Shown here: piece by piece, positions 58,381 to 64,000 of the stretch
How positions within the stretch are numbered: position 1 is the first letter of the stretch
Layout: each line of letters starts with the position of its first letter
Source: Myxococcales bacterium
GTDB lineage: Bacteria > Myxococcota_A > Polyangia > Haliangiales > Haliangiaceae
Assembly: GCA_016720595.1 (NCBI GenBank)
Contig: JADKKI010000011.1
Span: forward strand, 192,756-256,755
DNA: 64,000 nt
Direction: 5' to 3'
Made by a program: the position numbers and the translations under genes
The notes under the pieces: generated by a model
The model's database searches: none
What the model was told of the DNA's origin: nothing
The model's input: the letters and a program-made list of their open reading frames with translations, nothing else

Positions 58381-58483
58381 CAGATCCTCCTGGGGTTGGG
58401 GTTCGCTCTCCCGCTGCAGTCTCGCGAGCGCGCGTGCCGTTACAGGCAATCCGCACGTCATGGCGAATCGCAGCCGGCGTGAG

Positions 58484-58726
58484 CTACGAGCTGGAGTCGC
58501 GGTTCCAGCCCTTGAAGCGCTGGAGGAGCTCGGTCCGGATGCCCTCGGGCATCGGCTCTGTAGGCAAGTGACCGAGCGTCTCGATCGTCATCTTCATCTG
58601 CCGCAGGTAGGCGCGGCAGTGCTTGCACATGCCCAGGTGCATCTGGAACCGCAACCGATTCCCGAGTGACATCGTGCCCTCGAGATGGTCCGTGACGAGC
58701 TCCGTGAGCTGCCGACAGGTCAGCAT
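58484..58726 (-). CDS. zinc-finger anti-sigma factor
   Basis: 80 residues. MHLGMCKHCRAYLRQMKM is the ZF-HC2 zinc site. Stop of the sigma gene and this start overlap by one base, so it is the direct partner of the ECF sigma factor at 58726-59355. No TM helix: a soluble anti-sigma, as for redox-sensing ZAS proteins. Paralogue at 57301-57531. Confidence 0.82.
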   Translation of the reverse strand: MLTCRQLTELVTDHLEGTMSLGNRLRFQMHLGMCKHCRAYLRQMKMTIETLGHLPTEPMPEGIRTELLQRFKGWNRDSSS

Positions 58727-59355
58727 CAGCGACCGGCCTTGTAGTTCTCGAGCATCGCCCGCAGCCGGGACCGTGCACGATGCAGGAGCACCCGCTGATT
58801 GGTCTCGTTGAGCTCGAGAACGCTACAGACCTCCTCGGAGGACCAGCCCAGCGCGTCCCGCATCACCACGACGCTGCGTTGACGCTCGGGAAGTTGCGCG
58901 ATGGCTCTCTCGAGCTCGCCGACGAGCTCCTTGCGTAGGAGCAACTTCGAAGGCGTGTCGGACTCCCACCGCTGTGGCGGCGCGCTCCACATCCCCCGAC
59001 CGTCGAACCGCGCGGCATCGACGACAGGCTCGGGTGCATCCTCGTCGTCCGATCCCATCGACGACATCGGGACCGTGCGCGCCTCGCGAACCCCCTTGGT
59101 CCTCGCGCGATTGACGAGGATGCGGAAGATCCAGGTCTTCAACGACGAACGCTCCTCGAACGTGGACAGCCCGTCGAGCACGGCCACCCAGGTGTCCTGG
59201 ACGACCTCGTCAGCAGCCGCATCACTGGAGACGAACGTTCTGGCCAGTCGCCGGAGCGCCCCGTGGTGCCGGTCGATCAACGCAGCGAACGCGGCCTCGT
59301 CGCCCTGGCGTAATCGGGCCACGAACGCCTGGTCATCGCGATCGAGCTCGGCCAC
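58726..59355 (-). CDS. ECF-family RNA polymerase sigma factor
   Basis: 209 residues. Region 2: FAALIDRHHGALRRLARTF and DEVVQDTWVAVLDGLSTFEERSSLKTWIFRILVNRA; region 4: LPERQRSVVVMRDALGWSSEEVCSVLELNETNQRVLLHRARSRLR. A longer inter-region linker (about 115-130) with Asp/Glu residues is unusual but seen in some groups. Starts a minus-strand run with the anti-sigma, the 43-residue protein, P460 and the second zinc-finger protein. Confidence 0.92.
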   Translation of the reverse strand: MAELDRDDQAFVARLRQGDEAAFAALIDRHHGALRRLARTFVSSDAAADEVVQDTWVAVLDGLSTFEERSSLKTWIFRILVNRARTKGVREARTVPMSSMGSDDEDAPEPVVDAARFDGRGMWSAPPQRWESDTPSKLLLRKELVGELERAIAQLPERQRSVVVMRDALGWSSEEVCSVLELNETNQRVLLHRARSRLRAMLENYKAGR

Positions 59356-59430
59356 GCGGCGTGACGCTACGGTGTGCCCCCCTCCAGGTCCAGTCCGTCT
59401 GCTCCGGATCGAACGGACGAGAGCGCTCCC

Positions 59431-59667
59431 CTATGTCCCGTGCGGACGCGTCGATGTCCCGAACAGATAGTAGATCCCGCACCGCGAGACCGCGCCCGTG
59501 AGAGCGACTGCGGCGCCTCCAATCCCGACGGCGAGGCGGAGACCGAGCCCATCGAGAACGACCGCGGCCACCACCACGAGCATCACCCCGACGATCAACC
59601 GGACCGCCCGATCGAGCGGCCCGACGTTGCACGCGAACGAGTAGGTTGCGAGCTCGCGGAGGCCCAT
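59431..59667 (-). CDS. DUF2892 (YgaP-like) membrane protein
   Basis: 78 residues, start ATG 59667. NVGPLDRAVRLIVGV and the closing TGAVSRCGIYYLFGTSTR match the DUF2892 pattern (NxGxxDRxxR ... GxST) with two TM helices. Often fused to rhodanese domains or found beside thiol/sulfur genes. It begins 1 base after the SRPBCC stop, so it is part of that operon. Confidence 0.85.
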   Translation of the reverse strand: MGLRELATYSFACNVGPLDRAVRLIVGVMLVVVAAVVLDGLGLRLAVGIGGAAVALTGAVSRCGIYYLFGTSTRPHGT

Positions 59668-59668
59668 G

Positions 59669-60100
59669 TCAGCTCGCCTCACGGGCAAGGCGCTCCAGCC
59701 CCGCGAGGCCAGCCGCGTACATCTCCCCGATACCGGCGCGAACAGCATCGGCCGCCGTCGCGTCGGCGAGAGCGTAGTTCAGGAACCACAGGACGTCGGC
59801 ATGACCGGCCCCATCGTCCGAGACGTGCATGGTGCCGCGCACGCTGGTCGTCGGCATCATCTCCTGTCGATCGATCCGATACTGGAAGATCCGGTTCGCG
59901 TGATCGACGGCCTCGATAGTCTCTTCGAGGCGTTGCCCCTGCACCGTGGTGCAGACCCGGGTCGCCCCTGGTCCGCTGCCGTCGAGCTCACAGCTCGCGA
60001 TGATCGGGAACCAGCGGTCCACTCCGCCGCCTTGACTCAGGATGCTCCAGACCTTGTCGGCTGGTACGGAGAGACGCTTCTTCACGCTGACGATCTGCAT
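59669..60100 (-). CDS. SRPBCC/polyketide-cyclase-like protein
   Basis: 143 residues. VSVKKRLSVPADKVWSILSQGGG (helix 1), WFPIIASCELDGSGPG, then a long C-terminal helix MYAAGLAGLERLAREA: the START-like fold with a ligand cavity. No catalytic residue can be named. Adjacent to DUF2892 on the same strand, divergent from lysR; both sides share the palindrome at 60169-60200, suggesting LysR control. Confidence 0.85.
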   Translation of the reverse strand: MQIVSVKKRLSVPADKVWSILSQGGGVDRWFPIIASCELDGSGPGATRVCTTVQGQRLEETIEAVDHANRIFQYRIDRQEMMPTTSVRGTMHVSDDGAGHADVLWFLNYALADATAADAVRAGIGEMYAAGLAGLERLAREAS

Positions 60101-60168
60101 TCGGGACTCCTTCCGGCGCGAGATGGCGCCGCGATGAGGTCAGGATGAGGCGCGGGACTCGCTCGCGG

Positions 60169-60212
60169 TAGGTGACGATCCGTTGAAGCATTGTCACCTA
60201 CCGAGTGATAAT
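60169..60212 (+). promoter_or_regulatory. lysR promoter and perfect operator palindrome
   Basis: TAGGTGAC at 60169-60176 and GTCACCTA at 60193-60200 (8-base arms, 16-base spacer). A promoter TTGAAG (60183-60188), 18-base spacer, GATAAT (60207-60212) sits inside and next to it. ATG 60220 follows 7 bases later. A bound LysR dimer would cover this promoter and face the divergent SRPBCC operon. Confidence 0.65.
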
Positions 60213-60219
60213 CCCAGCC

Positions 60220-61116
60220 ATGGCCTTCGATCGTCTCGAGGATCTCCGAACCTTCGCGCTCGTCGTCGACGGCGGCAGTCTGTCGTCTGCAGCGCGGGCT
60301 CTGCAGCTCACCACGAACGCGGTGAGTCGCCGGATCCTGCGGCTGGAGGCGCACGCCGGCGTGCGACTGCTGCATCGGACTACGCGGCGCCTGGGCCTGA
60401 CCGAGGAGGGGCGCATCCTCTACGCGCGGTGCGCGCGGATCGTCGCGGAGCTCGACGCCGTGGAGGAGGAGCTTCATCCGTCCGGCGATTCGCTCCAGGG
60501 AGTGGTCCGGCTCGCGCTACCGCCTTCGGCGGCGACGGCGAATGTGCTCGAGGGAATGGCGCGCGTGATGGCCTCCCATCCGCGGCTCTCGGTCCAGCTC
60601 CAGATCGTGAACGCGCCGGTGGACCCGATCTCGGGTGGCGTGGACATCGTTCTCCACGTGGGCCCGCTGCCGGATAGCTCGCTGGTGGCGCGCCCACTCG
60701 CGACACGCAGCTGGGTCCTGGCCGCCTCACCCGCGTATCTCAAGCTCCACGGCACACCGAGGAAGCCAACCGACCTCGCGAGCCACCAATGTCTGCGGTT
60801 GCTCGGAGACCGCCCTCAGCGCACCTGGGACCTGATCGACCACCGAAACAGAACGTCGAAGGTCCGCGTGGGTGGCACCTTCGAGTGCGACGACAGCCGC
60901 GTGCTGGGTGACGCGATCCACGCGGGCCTCGGGATCGGCGTCCGCCCCGACGAGGAGCTCGCGCGAGGAGTGGCATCAGGCACGCTCGCGCGCGTGCTCC
61001 CCGAGTACCGGTTCGGGGCGTTCGCACTCACAGCACTCGTCCCGCCCGGACGGCTCCGGATCCCACGCATCGGGGCGTTCGTGTCGCTGCTCCGTGACGC
61101 GATGTCGAGAGTATGA
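60220..61116 (+). CDS. LysR-family regulator
   Basis: 298 residues from ATG 60220. N-terminal HTH (FDRLEDLRTFALVVDGGSLSSAARAL, AVSRRILRLEAHAGVRLLHR) and a typical substrate-binding domain. Class members sense small molecules and often control a divergent operon; the divergent gene is the SRPBCC protein with DUF2892. The GTG at 60205 in the same frame is less likely as start because it lies before the -10. Confidence 0.9.
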   Translation: MAFDRLEDLRTFALVVDGGSLSSAARALQLTTNAVSRRILRLEAHAGVRLLHRTTRRLGLTEEGRILYARCARIVAELDAVEEELHPSGDSLQGVVRLALPPSAATANVLEGMARVMASHPRLSVQLQIVNAPVDPISGGVDIVLHVGPLPDSSLVARPLATRSWVLAASPAYLKLHGTPRKPTDLASHQCLRLLGDRPQRTWDLIDHRNRTSKVRVGGTFECDDSRVLGDAIHAGLGIGVRPDEELARGVASGTLARVLPEYRFGAFALTALVPPGRLRIPRIGAFVSLLRDAMSRV

Positions 61117-61140
61117 GTTGATCCGCCGGAGAGGAACCCG

Positions 61141-61518
61141 ATGACGTACGACGAGACGCTCGCCAAGCGAGTCCGCAAGATCCTCGCCATGCACCCTGAC
61201 GTCGTCGAGCAGAAGATGTTCGGCGGGCTCGCCTTCCTGCTCCGCGGCAAGATGTTCGTCGGCGTCATCCACCACGATCTCATGGTGCGTGTCGGACCGG
61301 AGTCCTACACGGCAGCCCTCAAGCGTCCTCACGTGCGCCCGATGGACTTCACAGGACGACCGCTGACCGGCTTCGTGTACGTCGCGGCGCCGGGCTGGCG
61401 AACGGATGCCGCCGTGGAACGCTGGGCGCGGCAAGCAGCGGAGTTCGTGGCCACGCTTCCCGCGACGAAGCGCAAGCCGCGACGCCCGCGCCCGCGCGGC
61501 GCGCGCAAGCCTCGTTAG
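61141..61518 (+). CDS. TfoX N-terminal-domain protein
   Basis: 125 residues. MTYDETLAKRVRKILAMHPDVVEQKMFGGLAFLLRGKMFVGVIHHDLMVRVG is the TfoX-N core. The C-terminus is strongly basic (RKPRRPRPRGARKPR), a nucleic-acid-binding-like tail absent from most relatives. Function unknown. 24 bases after lysR, same strand. Confidence 0.88.
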   Translation: MTYDETLAKRVRKILAMHPDVVEQKMFGGLAFLLRGKMFVGVIHHDLMVRVGPESYTAALKRPHVRPMDFTGRPLTGFVYVAAPGWRTDAAVERWARQAAEFVATLPATKRKPRRPRPRGARKPR

Positions 61519-61594
61519 GCGATCATAGGCTCTGTGCCCACGCCGCGATCGCGCCACCATCCGGCCACGGTGGCATCGACCAACGCGGTTCCGC

Positions 61595-61924
61595 TCAGCC
61601 CGAGGTCGAGAAGGATTCCGTCGAAGGGAGCGCCGAGCCTCCTCCGGAAGCAGCCTCATGGTGCTCGTCGAGGTGCTTGCTCGCCTCGAGCCACGTGTTC
61701 AGTTCGATCGCGACGACCTTCGGAATGCGATCGAGGTCGCCGGTCAGCAGGCCGTCGACCGCGCCGAGAGCGCTCTCGAGATCCCGCCGGGTCCGCGCAT
61801 CCAGCGTCGAGTTGGCGATCGCGACCTCGATCTCCGCCTTGCGCATCTCGACGCGGGTGCGGAGGCTCTGGCCAACCGTCGCGTCCGTGGTGTTCGCACT
61901 CGCATGCTCAATTACGTTCGTCAT
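61595..61924 (-). CDS. unknown helical protein
   Basis: 109 residues: helical middle (RTRVEMRKAEIEVAIANSTL, RRDLESALGAVDGLL) with a flexible Ser/Gly tail. No signal or TM. 13 bases downstream of the coiled-coil stress-type protein on the same strand; probably cotranscribed. Confidence 0.6.
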   Translation of the reverse strand: MTNVIEHASANTTDATVGQSLRTRVEMRKAEIEVAIANSTLDARTRRDLESALGAVDGLLTGDLDRIPKVVAIELNTWLEASKHLDEHHEAASGGGSALPSTESFSTSG

Positions 61925-61937
61925 GACGATCTCCTGT

Positions 61938-62228
61938 TCAGTGAGTTAGCTTCTGAAATGCCCCTTCGAGCTCTTTCCAGGAGTGTTCGACGCCCGACTT
62001 GAAGCTCTCCCACCTGCCTTCGCCTGCGGCTTTCGCGTCGTCGAGCTTCGTGCGCGCGGCGGCCAGCTTCGCCTTCAGGTCGTCGAGGTGTTTGCGCGCG
62101 TCGATCTTGGTCTCCTGCCCGGCCACTTCGGCCCTGGCCACCAGTTCGTTGAGCTTCGCGCCCCAGAGCTTGAGCTGGTCTTCCAGCTTCGACACGGTCG
62201 TGTCGATATTCGTTGCGATCGTTCCCAT
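61938..62228 (-). CDS. small charged coiled-coil protein, LEA/apolipoprotein-like
   Basis: 96 residues, ATG 62228 with AAGGAGG site. Heptad-like helix throughout (KLEDQLKLWGAKLNELVARAE, RKHLDDLKAKLAAARTKLDDAK). The hydrophilic amphipathic pattern is that of stress-protective or membrane-surface helices. Neighbours are an unknown helical protein and a divergent 52-residue membrane protein. Confidence 0.7.
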   Translation of the reverse strand: MGTIATNIDTTVSKLEDQLKLWGAKLNELVARAEVAGQETKIDARKHLDDLKAKLAAARTKLDDAKAAGEGRWESFKSGVEHSWKELEGAFQKLTH

Positions 62229-62509
62229 GGCAGCCTCCTTGCGGTGTGCATCGATGACGGTGACGTCAGCGACTGCTGCATTGGCAGTGCCGGGCTTCGG
62301 CGACCGAGCGGCTCCAAGGTGCGCAAGGCATGCGGAACGTGCGAGTTCCGCCGCAAGCGGTCGTGCGTGCGTGTACGCACGCGTGACCTCATGGTCGGGC
62401 GGGTGCGACGTAGCATGCTCACGGTGCCTCGGTCCCATCAGGCCCCGAACCGCGCGATGGAACGCCAGATGCAACGTGATCCCGGTGCTACCGGAGAAAG
62501 GATGCCGTC

Positions 62510-62668
62510 ATGTTGAATCTCATCTGGGTCATCGCAATCGTCCTCGTCGTGTTGTGGGGCCTGGGGCTCGCGACCGCCTACACGATGGGAGGGTTCATCC
62601 ACATCCTTCTGGTCCTGGCAGTGATCGCGGTGCTGGCGCGGGTCATCATGGGACGCCGGGTCATCTGA
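62510..62668 (+). CDS. lmo0937-family-like small membrane protein
   Basis: 52 residues: MLNLIWVIAIVLVVLWGLG, a turn TAYTMGGFIH, then ILLVLAVIAVLARVIMGR. Two TM helices with the TxYTMGGFIH turn characteristic of the lmo0937/DUF5670 family, which is common in general stress regulons. Purine-rich GAGAAAGG precedes the start. Divergent from the coiled-coil gene. Confidence 0.8.
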   Translation: MLNLIWVIAIVLVVLWGLGLATAYTMGGFIHILLVLAVIAVLARVIMGRRVI

Positions 62669-62737
62669 GATCGCCCGCGGGCCGTTTCAAGACCAACTCG
62701 ATCGACTCACCCACTCGCGAACCCTAAGCTAGCGGCG

Positions 62738-63745
62738 GTGACAGAGCAGCTGGACGCGAAGTGGCACGTTCCTCGGGATGTCGACATCACGGAGCGTGCT
62801 GTCACGCTGCCGCCGCCGGCAGCACTGCTGCCCACGGCTCCGATGCTCGGCATCCTGTCGGTGCGTGCACTCGAGGATCAAGCGACGGGGACCGGACTGT
62901 TCGCACTCGTCGCGTGGCAGGCGATCGCTGGCGCCGGTGCCATCGCCGCGCAGACCCTCGACCAGCTCGCGCATACCTCGGAGCTGTCGGGCATCGAGCT
63001 GTTGATGCTCGGCCACACCTATGTCGCGACCGGCGCCGGCGATGGCGCGGCCTTCGAGGTCGCCCAGCGTGCCCGCAAGATCCTCAAGCAGCCGGTGACC
63101 CCGCAATCGATCGACGCGAGCCTGATGCTCGCCGTGACCGCGCTGCCGTACGGTGCCGAGCGTGTACGAACCCTCCTCGACATGCTCGAACCCGAGCTCG
63201 CGCAGGGCACCGACGAGCACTTTGCGGTCCACGCGCTGATCCGGGCGGCGGCAGACCCGAGCCCGGCGCTCCTGGACGATGCGTACACGAGGCTCGCCAC
63301 GCTCGACGATGCGTTCGGCCTGGCCCAGTGCGCGCACCTCGCATATGCACAGGAGCTCGCGACGACCAAACGCCCCGCGCTGCCCGGGCTACCTCGAGCA
63401 CGCGATCTACCGCCACGAGAGCGACGGTCGGCCCGAGTGGGCGGCGCGAACGATCACGCATGCGCTCGTGCCTCTCCTCGTCGACGATCATGGCTCCGGC
63501 CAACGAGATCACGGACCTCCTGGCACATGCGGCCGCCCTCGCGGTCCAGGCACGAGGTCAGCTCGCCTTGAAGTCCGTGTTCCGCGCCGCATCCAAGCTC
63601 GGCTACGTCGCCTCGGTCAACACGCTCAACGAGTTCGATCCACCGTCGTTCGCACGGCGCGGCCGATGCGCCCCTGCCGATCGAGGAGGCGCCAAAGGCG
63701 AAGAAGGCGCCGGCGAAGAAGACCAAGAAGAAGCCCGCGGCCTGA
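62738..63745 (+). CDS. unknown protein with Lys-rich tail, two or more frameshifts
   Basis: About 335 residues from GTG 62738. First frame: KWHVPRDVDITERAVTLPPPAALL, then tandem Ala-rich helices (QAIAGAGAIAAQTLDQLAH, YTRLATLDDAFGLAQCAHLA). Near 63385 it moves to GYLEHAIYRHESDGRPEW, then near 63490 to NEITDLLAHAAALAVQARG and SKLGYVASVNTLNEFDPPSF, and ends APKAKKAPAKKTKKKPAA before the stop at 63743-63745. Cytoplasmic helical-repeat protein; basic tail could bind nucleic acid. No family recognised. Confidence 0.55.
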
Positions 63746-63754
63746 GCGATGCCG

Positions 63755-64000
63755 CTACTGGGTGGGGCCCGCGATCGGGATCCGCACCTCCGCTGCGAGC
63801 CCGCCCAGCTGGGGAGCGCTCGAACATCAGGGTCCCATCGTGACGCGCCGCGATCGCGCGAACGATCGAGAGCCCGAGCCCATGTCCCCCGGAGTCACGA
63901 CTGCGCGATGGGTCCACGCGGAGTAGCCGCCGGCCGAGCTGCGGCAGCACCTCTTCGGGCACCCCTGCGCCGCAATCCTCGACGCGGATGATCGCGTTCG
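63755..64000 (-). CDS. sensor histidine kinase C-terminus, cut by window edge, one frameshift
   Basis: The HATPase part is visible: N-terminal end at the right edge reads AIIRVEDCGAGVPEEVL (G1 box DCGAG), SGGHGLGLSIVRAIAARH (G2 box). Near 63815 one indel in a C run changes frame to LGGLAAEVRIPIAGPTQ and the stop at 63755-63757. Autophosphorylating kinase of a two-component system; receiver partner is outside the window. The first residues and dimerisation domain are beyond base 64000. Confidence 0.85.

Overview
The window is high-GC DNA of Myxococcota type, probably Polyangia/Haliangiales-like. This is inferred from gene content, not from a marker gene. The evidence is a large number of secreted lipoproteins with Asp/Ala-rich or Pro/Thr-rich linkers, two eukaryote-like Ser/Thr kinases, an FHA-LuxR regulator, an RCC1-repeat lipoprotein, a fibrinogen-C-like lipoprotein, many one-component regulators and dense two-strand packing. 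No tRNA, rRNA, CRISPR array, insertion sequence or phage gene was found.

Layout. 1-3384: PilZ-like protein (cut by the window edge) and a broken lon. 3385-7001: two small lipoproteins, a beta-barrel/His-rich/thioredoxin fusion, and a compact arsR-SRPBCC-VOC operon. 6986-11889: a degenerate DNA-polymerase-I-like protein divergent from a molybdopterin oxidoreductase. 12150-24987: lipoproteins, a MacAB-type export operon, an RbgA-like GTPase, a type-B carboxylesterase, a PfkB kinase and a GH13 lipoprotein. 24994-44787: a stretch where many genes are split by indels. It holds a HAD phosphatase, an unknown lipoprotein, an MDR oxidoreductase, an SPFH/NAD-kinase-like pair, a SulP-STAS-cNMP transporter, a VWA protein, an NMT1/THI5-type ABC importer and a roughly 1,400-residue Cys-rich repeat protein. 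44817-47235: a BlaI repressor and an M56 sensor fused to a penicillin-binding transpeptidase, preceded by two palindromes. 47250-55908: cyclophilin, FHA-LuxR, two Ser/Thr kinases, TPR, RCC1 and other lipoproteins. 55912-60100: an ECF sigma factor, two paralogous zinc-finger anti-sigma-like proteins, a tiny Cys-containing membrane protein and a cytochrome P460 lipoprotein, all on the minus strand, then DUF2892 and SRPBCC genes. 60169-62668: lysR with its operator, a TfoX-N protein and small stress-type proteins. 62738-64000: an unknown protein and the end of a histidine kinase.

Frameshifts. About a dozen genes are interrupted by one-base gains or losses, mostly in G/C runs and with both flanking frames well conserved. 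Two of them (lon and the VWA gene) also lack internal sequence. The simplest reading is uncorrected sequencing or assembly error, concentrated at 24994-44787 and near both ends. Long genes elsewhere (858, 757, 704, 651 codons) are intact.

Transcription. Many gene starts have a TANNNT hexamer ending 6-9 bases before the start codon and no Shine-Dalgarno sequence, which suggests widespread leaderless transcription in this organism. The most unusual items are the degenerate Pol I-like protein, the M56-transpeptidase fusion with its operators, the barrel-thioredoxin fusion, the SPFH/NAD-kinase pair and the sigma/zinc-finger/P460 cluster.
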